64,000 nt of DNA from Podocnemis expansa (GCA_007922195.1 ML682003.1:5641271-5705270); one strand, 5' to 3'; counted from the first letter of the stretch, positions 1-11,440 are shown. Numbers and translations: made by a program. The notes: generated from the sequence alone by a model not told the origin.

Positions 1-329
1 GGCAGGCTTGGGGGGGCACAGTGGAGCATAGGGCCCTCTGAGGACAAGTGTTTGTGGGGTGCTTGGGGGAGCTCACATTCCCAGGCCCCACAGCAAGGCC
101 AGGGAGTAAAGGGGCCATGGATGCCGCGCGCCCCCCTCCAAGATGAGGGGAGATGTGCTGGAGCAGGTGCTGCCGGAAGTTGCCCATCTCCAGTATGCCC
201 GTCTTGACCCCTTCACCTGACTTGGGCTCCTGTCCTGCCCCACAGTCACCAACCCCCCTGCCATCACAGCCCCATGCCCCTCAGAGTCCGCCCTGGCCTC
301 ATGTCCCCGTCCTACGAATTGCCCCCCAG

Positions 330-461
330 CAAATGGAGTTCCTGGGCAGGCGGATCGCACGCAAGCTGAACCTCAACTACTTCGACTACTTGGATGTGTC
401 CGGGCGCCACGTCATCCGGCACTGGCCCCCACCAGAGAAGGACAGTGAGCTGGACGTGTGA
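330..461 (+). CDS. TMEM249: TMEM249-like, last coding exon (partial gene)
   Basis: The exon follows a pyrimidine-rich acceptor ending in CAG (327-329) and reads 43 codons to TGA at 459-461 in phase 0. The peptide begins [20 protein letters not shown] and ends in a charged tail after an HWPPP segment. The ARKLN-NYFDY block and the [10 protein letters not shown] block match my memory of the C-terminus of vertebrate TMEM249, a small two-pass membrane protein reported as part of the sperm CatSper channel complex. Upstream exons should lie left of this window; I could not identify one with confidence in 1-326. The position fits: SCRT1 lies downstream on the same strand, as in mammals. An AGTAAA at 476-481 is a possible polyadenylation signal. 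The alternative is a chance open exon, but the acceptor, the in-frame stop and the tyrosine/arginine-rich sequence argue against it. Confidence 0.6.
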   Translation, partial: QMEFLGRRIARKLNLNYFDYLDVSGRHVIRHWPPPEKDSELDV

Positions 462-475
462 GCGGGTGGCGGGTC

Positions 476-481
476 AGTAAA
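476..481 (+). terminator. Possible poly(A) signal of the TMEM249-like gene
   Basis: AGTAAA, a weaker variant of AATAAA, lies 15 bases after the stop codon. No AATAAA is seen close by. The call rests only on motif and position. Confidence 0.3.
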
Positions 482-3400
482 GGCCGGCCTCCCTCTCTGC
501 TCACAGCTTTGTCGCTGGCAGGCCCTGTTGGACCCATCCACCCACTCTGGACCAGGGACCAGGCCCCTGCAGTGCATCCACTGGGGGTTAGCCCTGTCCT
601 TAGCCTTGGTCTCCAGCCTGCAGAGCGCCCCCCCCCCAATCCTTCCCACACCCTGGTGATGGTGTCTACCCCCAGGCCCCCCCAGCCAGCTGGTGCTTCC
701 CTCCTGCCCCTCCTTGGCAGGCGCAGGACCGTCTGGGCTCCCAAAGCTCTGAGTGCAGGACAGTCAGTGGGATGTGGCACCATGTCGGGACTCGGGGGCA
801 CCGAGGCAGCCTGGGACACTCTTCCAGCCAGCAGGACCATGCCTGGTGGCTGTGTCTCATGGTGGCTCCTTGGGCACCTCCCATGGCATTCCCTGGGCAA
901 CAGCTGGCCTGGGGTCGAGCCCTCTGGCGGTGTCGGGGTGAGGTGGGCAGCACTCCCACGTCTCTCCTTCACTGGTGCTCCAGACTCCCCCTGGCTCTGC
1001 CTGTTCAGAGCACCAGGCCTCCGCCCTGGTTCCTCCCCCCCCAGGTAGCCCAGGCCTGCAGTGCTGGCACAGTCGGGGGGCTGGGCAAGGCTGACCAGGC
1101 TGTGGGCACGCTTGCCGCTGGAGGCTGGGGGCGGGCAGTGAGTGGCTGATGAGACTGACCCCATCCAAGGCTGGCTTCTTGGGAACCAACCAGATTTGCC
1201 CAGGGTCAGGGGAGATTCCTGCTGTCTGTGGGGACATGACCCCTGGGGATCACCTCCCACCCATCCTAAAGCTGTGTGACCGGTGCAGCCCTGCAGGGCA
1301 GCGCTGGGCAGCTGACCCGGGGCAAGGATGGCAGAGGGCCCGATGCAGCATGCTCATGGGCAGCTGTCCCAGGGGCAGGAGCCCTTTTGGCTGCCAAAGA
1401 CAAGGGAGACCATGGCCTGGGCACCCCCAGAGTGCTGCCCTCCTTGGCTGGTGACCCCCACCCTGGAGGGTGGGTCCCTTGTCCTGCCAGGCAGACACAG
1501 GGCTGAGTAAGGCCCTCCATGGTTGGCGGGGGACACCTGGGCATCATTTCTGGGGGGGGGGCATGTTAGCTGTCTGGGGTGCCCGTGCCTTGCTGGGGGG
1601 TGTCCCTGGGTGACAGGGGGGTCCCTGGCCCTGATGCTCAGGCTACGCCTGTGTCTCCGAGACCATGGCTGGCCCCAATCTCCTGGGCTGGACCGAAACA
1701 GTCCATCCCTGCTCCGGCTAGCCAGGGGCAGCGGTGCCAACTTTTGCCACTAGATGGAGCCTGGTCCTCTCCAGACGGCTCCAAGGCTCCTAGCCGGGCT
1801 GGTGGGGGGTGTGGGTGTTGGGGGATGTGGAAGCCCCATGCCCAGCCGTGCTGGCTGAAAGGGGCCCCTGCAACACTGGGGCCAGGGTAGTGGCTCCTCT
1901 GGGGAGATGCGGAGATTTGGTTCCCGAATCTGCTGGGCAGGGCCTGTCCCTGGCTGTGCCTCAGTTTTCCTGTTTGACAGGGAGACCACAGCATGGATAT
2001 GGGAGGCTGAGTGGGCAGGGGTGCGTGGAGGATGCTGGTGCTTGTTGCCACCACCAGGGTACGTGCTTAGCAGTGCCCTATGCTGGTGAGAGATGAGATG
2101 CTGGGTCTGGCATTGGGGGTGCGTGATCCCACATCCACGTGCTGCCCCGGGCAGCTTGCATGAAGGACATTTGGATCAGTCAAGGCTGAGCCCATTCCTT
2201 AGCGCTGCCCACTTCCTCACCCATCCCATTGCTGCTGCCTACCCCTCACGCCACCCAGCCTTGCCCGCACTGCCGTTGCCCACCTCCTCATCCAGCCTTC
2301 GCTGCCATCCATCCCTCGCCACCGCCCCGTCAGCCACTCACTGGTGCTGCTCACCCAGCCCTGCTGCTGCCCAGCTTTCACTAGGGATGCCTGGGCAGGA
2401 AGCCCCACTACACAGAAGCTCTCTGATGCCTCCCTGGGCCAGGGCACTTCATAGATCTGGCCAAGGCAGAGCCAAGCCAAGCGGGCTGGCTGGATGTGGA
2501 AAGGGCCTAGAAGAGATGTGGGAAATGCTGAGTGTCCTTCGTGCTGTCTAGTCTGTCTCCCCAGTACAAGAGTTAAAGCCACCGCTTCAGTCTGGACAAG
2601 CAACCTCCACAGGTAACTGTTCCTGGGAGGGACCCCAGGTGTCTGCGCCTCCAGGTGTAACAGAACCATCCACCGGCCTTATTCCCAAACATGCCCCCCA
2701 CACTCCCCGTGTCCTTTCTTGTCTGTGCCTTTCATTTGGCCTTCACTGTCAGCTCCTTTCCCCATATGCAAACAGCTTCCCTTGGCCAGTGTCTGTCACC
2801 CTCTGGGAAGGACCAAGCCCAAGGCACCTCCCCTCTGGGTCCTAGTCTAGGGAAGGGGAACCTGGAGGGGGGGGGGGGGGACTGATTTCATGCCACTACC
2901 CTAGGGGTGGTGAACCAGAGGGGAGCTGTCCAAGGGCCTGGTCATTGAGCAGTTGGAGAGCATGGATTTGGGAGGCCCAGCCTCAGGAAGGCTGCCTGTT
3001 GGTAGCCCGTGGCCAGGAGTAACCCGACTGGTGAGAGTCAGGGTCAGACATGGGACTCGTGACCAGGTGGTGGGGGCCAGAGACTGACAGAGGGGTGGCC
3101 CCTGAGGTTACAGGGCAGGCGTGACAGCCCCTTTCCCAGTCTGGCCAGGCCTCAGCACATCTCATCAGTGAGATTCGAACCTGCACAGGCACAACCAAGT
3201 GGTGGGTCCAGCTGGTAGTGGGGAGCAAAAAGGGAATGCCTGGTCCTCCCCCCCATGGCACTGAGCATCTAGCTAGCTGGCCATGTGTCCCCTTCCTTCC
3301 TATGCAATTGTCCCAGCCTTCCAGGTGTGCCCTTTAGGGCACCATCCCTCGCCATGGGTGCACAGGTGGTTTTAGTGCCTTTCGGCCTCCTGGTGCCCTG

Positions 3401-4117
3401 GCTCCTTGCCTTTGGTTCCCAGCTGGGCAGTTCTCAGGCTGGGGGCCACCATGGCAGCCCACAGACCCAGCCAGACGCCCTCCAGCGACTCACGGATGTG
3501 CCTTCACAAGGAGGAGTATCAGGGTTTCACCTTCAGGAGTCTTATCGTCCTTCTGCCAAAATTTGCCTGCCTTCCTGGGCGGGCCTGGGGCATCCATCAC
3601 AGCTGCCAGGGCCCCTGGGTCCCACACTGGCACAGACCAAGCCCGTATGTGTCTGTGCACTTGTGGTGGAACCGGCTGGCTCATTGCTATTCCTCAGAAA
3701 AGGCTTTCTGCCAGGTCCGGCTGGGTTCGGCTGTACCTCCTCCTTGGGGGGGGGGCCTGAGGGCCGCTGCTAGCGCTGGGCTGGGCCCTTCCCCAGGGAC
3801 CTGCTGGGCAGCTGCCTCCACCCGCCTGGCCCCTGAGCCACACCTTGTCCTGATGTGGCTCTGCATCAGGCCCATTGTTAGCCTTGCAACCCAGCTCCCA
3901 CCTCCAGCACCAGCCAGGGGCCGACCTGCATCCAGTGCTGCAAGACCCTGTGACTCCATGGCTCGGAGAGGGGCCAGCAACCCTGCCCCACTGGAGGGAG
4001 CTAGTTCCCAGTCTGTGGCATTTGCCTGCCCCTCACCATAGACTCTGGGCACCTTGTCATCCTTCAGGCCTTCTTCCTCCCCTCTCTCCTCCCTCAGGAG
4101 ACTGGCCAGTTCTGTCA
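482..4117. other. Intergenic, no feature recognised
   Basis: GC-rich sequence with several long but unconvincing frames on both strands, all with low-complexity Pro/Gly/Ser-rich translations and no family signature. A run of G occurs near 2866-2880. I see no LINE, LTR or hAT signature. Confidence 0.5.
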
Positions 4118-4205
4118 GCCCCATTGCCCAGATGGGAAACGGAGGCTCAGAACATGTACATGACTTACTCGAGACCCGAGCAGGAAGCATGGGACCCTGG
4201 AGCCT
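4118..4205 (-). repeat. MIR-type SINE fragment
   Basis: The block reading CCATTGCCCAGATGGGAAAC then GGAGGCTCAGA is the reverse complement of the MIR/CORE segment (CTCAGTTTCCC ... AATGGGG). Only the core part is recognisable. Confidence 0.5.
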
Positions 4206-4432
4206 GCTCTCTGAGAGCCTTGGGTGGAAGGGCCCCTAAAGCTGGTCCTTACAGATGCCTGAGCATGGCAATCCAGCGGGCTCAACAGAGCCAGCGCTCC
4301 ATGCCTGTTGGAGGCCCCCAAGAGCAAAGACAGCAGGGGCCTGGGAAAGGATTCTGCCTGCAAAGTGCAGTTGGGCACTGCAAGGGGAGCAGGCACCTAG
4401 TTTAGGGGGATTCCCAGCCCATCCCACCAGAG

Positions 4433-4638
4433 CAGGGCTGGCCCAAGGGTTTCTGGTGCCCTAGGTCAACTGTGATTTCAGTGCCCCCATCAAGGGACAA
4501 TTGTTTCATTTATGAAAGAGAACATATAGATATATTATTTTAAATAGAAAACCCTCCACTTCCATCTCATCTGGTGCCCCTTAAAGCCTGGAGCCCTAGG
4601 TGACCGCCTAGTTCACCTATATGGTCGGGCCGGCCCTG
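4433..4638. mobile_element. Short non-autonomous hAT-like element
   Basis: The left end CAGGGCTGGCCC and right end GGGCCGGCCCTG are near-perfect inverted repeats around an AT-rich centre. The flanking 8-mers CACCAGAG and GGCCTGAG match at 5 of 8 positions, consistent with a decayed hAT target duplication. Confidence 0.6.
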
Positions 4639-4794
4639 GGCCTGAGCAGGGTGGTACCTCCTCACTGCTGGGCCTGGATGGGAGCCTTCCAGGGGCCCGG
4701 TGACTGGCCCGTGGTCAGCTGCTGAGCCCAGACGTGTCCTGCAGCCTTCCCGGGAATGTCTCCAAGCCCCCAGCCCGCACAGCAGGCCCCTCCC

Positions 4795-4975
4795 CCTTCG
4801 CGGAGCCCTTTAATTGCTTTTATAAAGTGCACAATGGCAACAGACTCCATCTGAAGCTAATGACCCTGTCCCCCCCTCCGCCCGCACAGCTCCGGCTGCC
4901 TGTGGCACTCCCCAGAGGAGGGGTGATCTGTTTCTTTATTTACCGCTTCATTTGTGCACGGTGACAGAGCCACAA
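4795..4975. promoter_or_regulatory. Candidate conserved non-coding element
   Basis: The island carries TTTAATTGCTTTTATAAAG, CTAATGACC and TTTATTTACCGC motifs and is markedly different in composition from the GC-rich flanks. It has no repeat signature and no frame of interest. Calling it regulatory is inference from composition and homeodomain/forkhead-like motifs; cross-species alignment was not possible. Confidence 0.3.
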
Positions 4976-6059
4976 GGCGGGCGCCCTGCACAGACACAAA
5001 GGGGCTGGCCAAGGAGACCAAGGGGCTGCCCAGATGGCAGGGGAACCAGGTTGGGTCCTACTGCCAACCTGCTTTGGAAGAGGGGGCTGCCAGGGGGCTG
5101 ATGCTTTAAAGTGCAGGGGGCCATAGGGCCCTGCCCTGGACACACAACCAGAAGGCAGGTGGAGGACAAGCTGCTAATCCTGATGGAGCCAGGTGCCCTT
5201 GGCAGCCCCACATCTGCTTGGTGTCCAGGGCTGTTGCACTGGCTGGCTGGGGTGGCACCAAGGGTGTCGCTGGCACCAGGCTTACCAGGCTCGAGCCCCG
5301 GGTCGCAGTGCCAGATCCTCAGCTCTGCCATGGTGGCAGCAAGCTTAAAGTGCACGAGCCCTGGGTCTTTTTCTGGGCCAGGGGCGCTCCTGGGTGGCAC
5401 CAAGTGGGGCTGTAACTGGGGGCACTGGAGGCTGATGGGCCTTGTCTGGCACAGAGCAGAAGGGACTGGAGGTGGGTCTGACCCTGCCACGTGCCCCCGA
5501 AATAGGGGCAGCCAAGCAGCCCCTGTGGGGAATACAGGGGCAGGGGGCAGAGCCAGCCTGCTTAGCACTGAGCCCTGTTGGGACATCGAGGTCAAAGCCT
5601 GTTTCCCCAAATCCAGGGTCTTCCCTCCCAGGGACAGAGGCCCTCTGGCTGTCCTGCAGGTCTACCTTGGCATCAGCCCACTGCATCAACAGACGAGGCA
5701 AAGCCAGCTGGGGACAAGGACCAGGTGGCCTGGATCCCTCCCAGACTGCTGCACGGGATGGGATGACAGGGTCCACAGGGGCCAGAGATGCAGCCGGGTA
5801 TCATCACCCCATCCAGCAGCCGGTGCTGAGACCTGACAGCAGCAGTAAGAGTCCAAGGTGGGCAAGAGGTCCTGGCAGGTTATCAGCTCTCTGTGCCCAC
5901 GAGCTAGCAATGTAGCCACCTCGCATGTCTCTGAAGTGTTAGCTCCTGGAGTCCAGCCTTGGACACTGGGGGTTCTGCTGGCTACTCTTCCCCTCACGTT
6001 TCTGGGCCACGCTCACTCACCCCAGAGTGGTGGGACCTCCAGTAGTGCATGCACAAACC
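4976..6059. other. Intergenic, no feature recognised
   Basis: Unique-looking GC-rich sequence. Frames present (for example 5111-5836 +) lack any domain and have opposing frames of equal length, as expected of GC-rich non-coding DNA. Confidence 0.45.
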
Positions 6060-6147
6060 CCCTCCTGCAGGCAGACACCAGGAGTCTTGAACCCAGAGCC
6101 ACCAAACGCTGGCCTTTCCCACTGCGTCACTGCCAGTAAGGCCAGCC
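6060..6147 (-). repeat. tRNA-derived SINE head (fragment)
   Basis: On the minus strand an A-box-like TGACGCAGTGGG is followed by a B-box-like GGTTCAAGACTCC at tRNA-like spacing. There is no intact cloverleaf, so this is read as a degenerate tRNA-type SINE and not a tRNA gene. Confidence 0.35.
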
Positions 6148-7590
6148 AAGGGAACCTCTGCAGCTAACAGCTGACTGCCAGAGGCCCCGCCCACTGACTC
6201 ATCTGGATCAGGTGACTAGCAGCAGGTGGCTGATTGGACACCACCAGGCATAAAGCTCTCAGTTCCTGCCCCCAACCCACCCCAGCCGGCTTTGATCCCG
6301 ACTGTGCAGAGCAGGTTCCTGCCTCTGGCTGGGCTCTAATTCCAGGGGCTGGCCTGGGCGCGGCCTTTGGCGTGACGTCTGGTTCTGATGCCAGCTGGAT
6401 CCTTGGTGCGGCCACCAAGTCACAGGCAGTGACTGCAGAGTGCGTGTGCCAGCCTCAGGGCAGGCTGTGAAATGGCACAAACCCCCACCTGGCTGAGCTT
6501 TGTCCTTGCATTTCCCCAGCCAGTTATCAAGTAAACTCCTTGGGTGCGACAACAGCCTGGCCAGGGAGTCACAAACTGTTGTGTGGATACTCTCTTTCAT
6601 CTCACCACCCTGGTGAGCCCACCTCCATGATGGTGGGTCTCTTACACCAAAGATGACCGTTAGTGTCATGGCCAGTCCCCAGGGACCAGGCATTAACCTC
6701 AGATCAGCTGCACCTTAGATCTCACGCCAGAGACAGCCCTTGTGGCCTGTCCTATAATAAACTATCTACAGATTTATAGGAAAAGAAAACTAGAGAGGTA
6801 TTTCAAGGTCAAAGCAGGAAAACACACATAAATGAGCTACAATCTTAAATTTCGAAAGTAGCTTCTGTGATAAGCCAGGTCTTGCTGTCTTGTAGGATTA
6901 ACCCAGGCTGAACCCATGGGATCTCTTGCTTCTGCCTGGAGACCTGTCCTGCGAGGTCCAAGCAGCAGTGAGATCCAGTTTCTTCCTGTCATGTTCTTTC
7001 TTCTTCCCCTCGTGTCCTCTGATCTGCAAACTCAGTTGATGGGAAGAACACATTTCACTTACCTGACTCATCATCACGGGTGGGACCATGGGAGTGAAGG
7101 AAGAGTAAACTGCAAAGCCCTTTGTTCTCTTTAATGCTCCACAATAGTCGTGTGGTATTCATGGGCCTCCCTTTTAGGGCATGAGCAGGACACCCCCCCC
7201 TTCCATTGGAGAGCAGCACTTCACACTAGTTAGTGTCTTTCTCCTGCCTGGTGATTTACACAGTCACAGAGTCTCCCACAATTCAATATTCCCTTACAAC
7301 ACGGGATCCAGCTGTTCTGGGTGAGATTAATGCCGGCAGCAACTCACAAGCTGTTCTACTCTGGATCTGAGCAATACTGACACACAGGGAGTGGATGAAG
7401 TCCAGCCACTGGTTTGCCAGTGTTCACTGGAGATGCGGGAGCTTGGCATGAGCTGCCCCCTCTGCCAGCATCACAGTGGTTACCATCTCTGAGCCTAGCA
7501 CTGACCCTTGGGGCTTTGGGCTGGTCTGCAGCCCTGACGCCACCTTTGAATGACTACTAGACTTGACTATCCTGTTATAATGCGCGCGCG
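6148..7590. other. Intergenic, probably old unclassified repeat in part
   Basis: From about 6700 the sequence becomes AT-richer and contains CCTATAATAAACTATC and similar segments suggestive of a decayed retroelement, but I cannot assign a family. No gene is evident. Confidence 0.3.
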
Positions 7591-7600
7591 CGTGCACTCA

Positions 7601-7666
<66 letters not shown>

Positions 7667-7676
7667 NNNNNNNNNN

Positions 7677-7722
<46 letters not shown>
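7591..7722. repeat. (CA)n microsatellite with assembly gap
   Basis: Uninterrupted CA dinucleotides run on both sides of ten N at 7667-7676. The gap lies inside the array, so the true length is unknown and the ten N are probably a placeholder. Confidence 0.97.
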
Positions 7723-7727
<5 letters not shown>

Positions 7728-8004
7728 CTTAGTGCACTGCTAGTGGCTGGGTGATGGCTTGTCCCTCATGTAGCTGGCAGTGTGAGTCAATCTGTGGGGC
7801 TGTGGCGGCTAGAGCTGCTGGTGGACCTGCAGGCCTGGGTGCATTTGTGGGCACTGGCAGCCCCAGCTTTGTGAGTGCAGTGAAGAGGGGTCTGCACCCA
7901 CCCCAGCATGGCTGAGGCAGAGAGCTCCCTGCCTGGGGTCATTCCCAGTCCAGGGGCTGCCAGGTGAGACCCCTCTTGCCCCTCCCCTGCCCCACACCAA
8001 TCCC

Positions 8005-8117
8005 TTCCACTGGCAGCACACACACAGTAACACTCATACACAACCATCCTTGACAACATGCACAGTAATACAGTAAGATGCCCAGGTGCAAAGGGGCAGC
8101 CATGACAGCCTAGTTCA
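8005..8117. repeat. Degenerate minisatellite, left part
   Basis: The unit resembles ACACACAGTAACAC followed by CACACAACCATCC and TTGACAACA, roughly 40 bases. The same unit resumes at 8296-8328 and again at 11043-11440, so one array has been split by insertions. Confidence 0.65.
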
Positions 8118-8300
8118 GCAAAACAAACAAAGAGCCCTGTGGCACTTCTAAAAACTACCAATTTATTTATTGCATGAGCTTTGGTGGGAGAAAATCTGCA
8201 AAGCCATCTCGCAAAGTGGGCTTTTTCTCCCTCAAAAGTTCATGCAATAAATAAATTTGTTAGTCTTTAAAAATGCTACAGCACTCTTGCTTGTAAAAAC
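8118..8300. repeat. Inverted pair of Penelope-like 3' tails
   Basis: About 8122-8206 is a minus-oriented copy (GAGCCCTGTGGCACTT ... GCATGAGCTTTGGTGGGAG) and about 8207-8300 is a plus-oriented copy (CTCGCAAAGTGGGCTTTTTC ... GTTAGTCTTTAAAAATGC). Together they form an imperfect hairpin of about 85 bases per arm, inserted in the minisatellite. Confidence 0.7.
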
Positions 8301-8327
8301 CCAGTAACACATTCACACAGCAACAGT

Positions 8328-8869
8328 AACAGCTCTGTAGACAAGGACCTGGGGGTTATGGTGGACGAGGAGCCAGACATGAGTCAACAATGTGCTCTTG
8401 TGGCCAAAAAGGCCAATGGCATACTGGGCTGGATCAATAGGAGTGTTGCCAGCAGATTGAGGGATGTGATTATTCTCCTCTATTCAGCACTGGTGAGGCC
8501 ACATCTGGACAGTTGTGTCCAGTTTTGGGCTCTAGCAGTGGCAATGCGGGCCCAGGAAAAGGCCCGGGGCCTAGGACCTGTGGCCCAGCACCCCCTTGGT
8601 CCTAATTTGGGGCCTGGTCCTGATCCTGCCCAGCCCAGATTGGGCTCCTGCAGTGGTCTGCCTGATCCCAGACCCCCGGCCAGGGCCGAGGTCTGTGAAG
8701 GTGGGAGGCCCAGCAGTGGACTGGGGGCATTGGTGTGGGGACTCGTGGCTTGAGCCTCCTAGGCCCAGCACCAGCAACACCACTGGACTCCACACTACAG
8801 GAAGGATGTTGACAAACTAGAAATTCCAGCAGAGGGCAATGAAAATGATTAGGGGGTTGGGGCATGGGA
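8328..8869 (+). mobile_element. CR1 LINE, left half of a split copy
   Basis: The sequence runs through the CR1 C-terminal region (GGACCTGGGGGTTATGGTGG ... GTGAGGCCACATCTGGACAG ... AATGAAAATGATTAGG). It is interrupted by a short hAT-like insertion (8536-8785) and then cut by an LTR at 8870. The other half resumes at 10633 and ends in the CR1 3' terminus near 11042. There is no intact frame. Confidence 0.85.
8536..8785. mobile_element. Possible hAT-like insertion in CR1
   Basis: About 250 GC-rich bases sit between CR1 sequence ending TTTTGGGCTC and resuming CCACACTACAG. The ends CAGTGGCAATG and CACCACTG are partly inverted, and the flanking 8-mers GGCTCTAG and GACTCCAC match at 5 of 8. The insertion is certain by comparison with other CR1 copies; its class is tentative. 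Confidence 0.4.
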
Positions 8870-8911
8870 TGTGATGCTGTCTGGGTTTAGAGGATTGTTT
8901 ATGATTATCTG

Positions 8912-9550
8912 TGTGACGGAGACCCCAGACAAGCCTCTTGGATCCCCCCTGTCCACAGCCAGTCAGGACTCTGCTAAGTTGGAGTCTCCTCCCGTCCAGC
9001 ACCCGGGTCGCCACGCTCCGTGCAGCCAGCCCCCAACTCCAGGCTCAGAGGGTCAGATCCTTGCTCTGTCTGGTCTCCCTTGGAGGGGATTTCCTCCCCC
9101 CAGGAGGGTCCCAATCATCCCAATCAGCAGCGACTCTCAGCCAGTAGAGCAGTCAGAGGGTTTATTAGCAAACCAGTTCATACAGCAGCAAAGACAGTTG
9201 GTATCAGCATCATCAGAACAACCAGAAGTGAAACCCCCAGGGGATTAGGGCTACACCCCAGGGCAGGGTCCTGTCTCTTGGACCCTCCATTTCCCTCCTA
9301 CCCTCCTTCCCCTTGGTCCTTTGTTCCCCTCCTCACTCTGCCCACCTCTCCGCCCCCTGGTCCAACCAGCTGAATCCAGTGTGACCAGCGGGGGGGTCCC
9401 AGGTACAGGCTCCCTAAACTCTACCCCCTGCCCCCTAGTGGTTCTACCTCATATCACCCACCTGTGTTCCATCACCCGAATACAAAAGATAGAGGATCAA
9501 TACCTGTGTCTTCCCTTACTAACCTAGCAGAGGGTTCCCACTTCTCCACA
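8912..9550 (-). mobile_element. ERV-type solo LTR, family 2, copy A
   Basis: On the minus strand it begins TGTGGAGAAG and ends CCGTCACA, with GCTAATAAACC as a poly(A) signal (plus-strand GGTTTATTAGC near 9160). A perfect 5-bp target duplication, ATCTG, lies at 8907-8911 and 9551-9555. It sits inside the family 1 LTR. A second copy is at 18515-19007. Confidence 0.88.
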
Positions 9551-9855
9551 ATCTGGCACGTTAATATTTCATATTTTCAATAATCCATATGTGATATGCC
9601 ATGTTTGGTGCCTGTAGAAAAGTTGTGATCTTCTAGGAATGATTATATGCTTTATATGTAGGTGTCATATCTGTATTAGAAGTTAGGGGATATGGTTGTT
9701 CCATTTGTTTTCCAAGTTATTTGATTCTAAGGCTCTCGCAGACTGGGTGTCTGCAAAACTAGTGTCCTCTTGATGGCCCATTAAGGAAGTTCCCAGCTAC
9801 AGTGAGCCTAGGAAGAAACCTGGCTTGATGAATCACCCAGATTGAACATGTTCCA

Positions 9856-9970
9856 AAGGGGCAGCCGTGTTAGTCTACTAAAGCAAAAAAAGCAAGGAGC
9901 CTTGTGGCACTTAAAGACTAACGGATTTATTTATCGCATGAGCTTTCGTGGGAGAACATCCCACTTTTGA
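9856..9970 (-). repeat. Penelope-like 3' tail copy
   Basis: Minus-oriented copy of the tail (CTTGTGGCACTTAAAGACTA ... GCATGAGCTTTCGTGGGAGA). It is preceded on the plus strand by GGCAGCCGTGTTAGTCTA, a motif also found beyond the tail at 51960-51980. Confidence 0.75.
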
Positions 9971-10632
9971 ACTGCAAAAAGCTGCAGACAGGGGGTAAGG
10001 CCAGAGGTAATAAAAGGCAGTGGCTCCATCTCCATTTTGTCTTCAGTCATCAATTTCCAATCTACAACCAACACCCCTCTCTCAAACTGTTCTGCTACAA
10101 CAGACAAAAGGACTGAGATCCACCCAGGTGCTGCTGGGTGTCCACTTGAGGAATTGGACTAATCTGCAAACTCCAAATTCTTTAAGGACTGGCTTTCTAT
10201 GGACTCTAAATCATTTGTATGTATGTGATTCAATCTGACCCTTCAACAGCTCTCATGTTTTTTCTTTTCTTTTTATATTAAACCTTTAGTTGTAGTTACT
10301 AAAGGATTGGCTGCAGCCTGGTATTTTGGGTAAGATCCAAGCCTGTTTTGTTCTGGGTGAAGTGGCTGGCCCTTTGGGGTCAGGAGAACCTGTTTCTTAA
10401 GAGACCCAGTGGCTAGGTGGGGACCAGAGGAGCTGATGTGCAGTAAGGGGGCTGTTTCTATTTTGTTATGCTTGGTGATGACCAGGGTGGGGAGTCAGAA
10501 GCATGTTTTGTTACTGACTGGGAGACTGGTTTAAGTACCAGCCACCAGTGGTTTGGGGGTTTAGCCCCTGGTTTTGCAGCTTGCCCTGATTTTGGCACAT
10601 TCAGAAGATTATCCCAGGAGGTCTGGGTCACA

Positions 10633-11042
10633 CAGGACTTACAAGGAGAGACTGAAGGAACTAGGCTTATTTAGCCTTCAGAAGGGAAGACTTGAGGGGG
10701 CATTTGATAGCAGCCTTCAGTTACTTGAAGGGGTGCTCTAAAGAGGAGGGAGCTCGGCTGTTAGTAGTAACAGAGGACAGAACAAGGAGCAATGGTTTCA
10801 AGATGCAGCTGGAGCTGTTGAGGTTGGATATTAGGAAAATCTGTCTCACTAGGAGGGTGGGGAAGCATTGGAGTGGGTGACCCAGGGAGGTGGTGGAATC
10901 GCCATCTTTAGAAACATTTAAGGCCAGGTTAAACAAAACCCTGGCTGGGATGATTTAGTGGGAATGGCTCTGCTTTTAGCAGGGAGTTGGACTAGATGAC
11001 TTCAGGGGGTCCCTTCCAGCCCTAATATTCTATGATTCTATC
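10633..11042 (+). mobile_element. CR1 LINE, right half with intact 3' end
   Basis: Continues the copy begun at 8328. It contains AGGAAAATCTGTCTCACTAG and ends with GGACTAGATGACTTC ... ATTCTATGATTCTAT, the diagnostic CR1 3' terminus with its short direct repeats. Confidence 0.93.
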
Positions 11043-11440
11043 CATGGTAATAAGACACACAATAACACAGTCACATGTAACCCTACATGCCAACACACAC
11101 TAACAGAGTACAACACTCACACACAGCCATCCATGACAACAAGACACACAGTAACATAGTAACCACATACAACCATGAATGGCAACACACACAGTAACAG
11201 ACTCACACACCCCTGACAACACACACTAACACAGTAACACACTCGCACACAACCATCTTTGACAAGAAACACAGTAACACACACAAGCATTGGTGACACC
11301 ACACAAACACAGTAACACACTCATAATCATCCACGATAACACACACAGTAACACATTCTCACACAACCACCCATGACAACAAGACACACAATAACACACT
11401 CACCCACAGCTATCCATGAAACTATCAAACACACACACAC
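11043..11440. repeat. Degenerate minisatellite, right part
   Basis: About ten imperfect units of roughly 40 bases built from ACACACAGTAACACA and CATCCATGACAACA. It continues the array at 8005-8117 and 8296-8328. Confidence 0.75.

Larger units (their letters stand above)
8870..10632 (+). mobile_element. ERV-type solo LTR, family 1, copy A (contains nested insertions)
   Basis: Begins TGTGATGCTG and ends GGTCACA. An internal TATATTAAACC near 10277 is a plausible poly(A) region. The same LTR occurs at 16238-16890 and, inverted, at 21480-22682. Without the nested solo LTR (8912-9555) and the Penelope-like tail (about 9856-9970) its length is about 1 kb. Flanking TGGGA and CAGGA are a degraded 5-bp duplication. 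Confidence 0.75.

Noticed and set aside
150..215. Upstream exon of the TMEM249-like gene
   Set aside because: A short open stretch ([17 protein letters not shown]) looked tempting but has no convincing splice donor and no remembered match to the family.
412..1260. 282-codon minus-strand frame next to the TMEM249-like exon
   Set aside because: It overlaps frames of similar length on the other strand, has low-complexity composition, and overlaps the end of the real exon antisense.
7550..7732. Thr/His repeat protein
   Set aside because: Translation of the CA microsatellite across an assembly gap.
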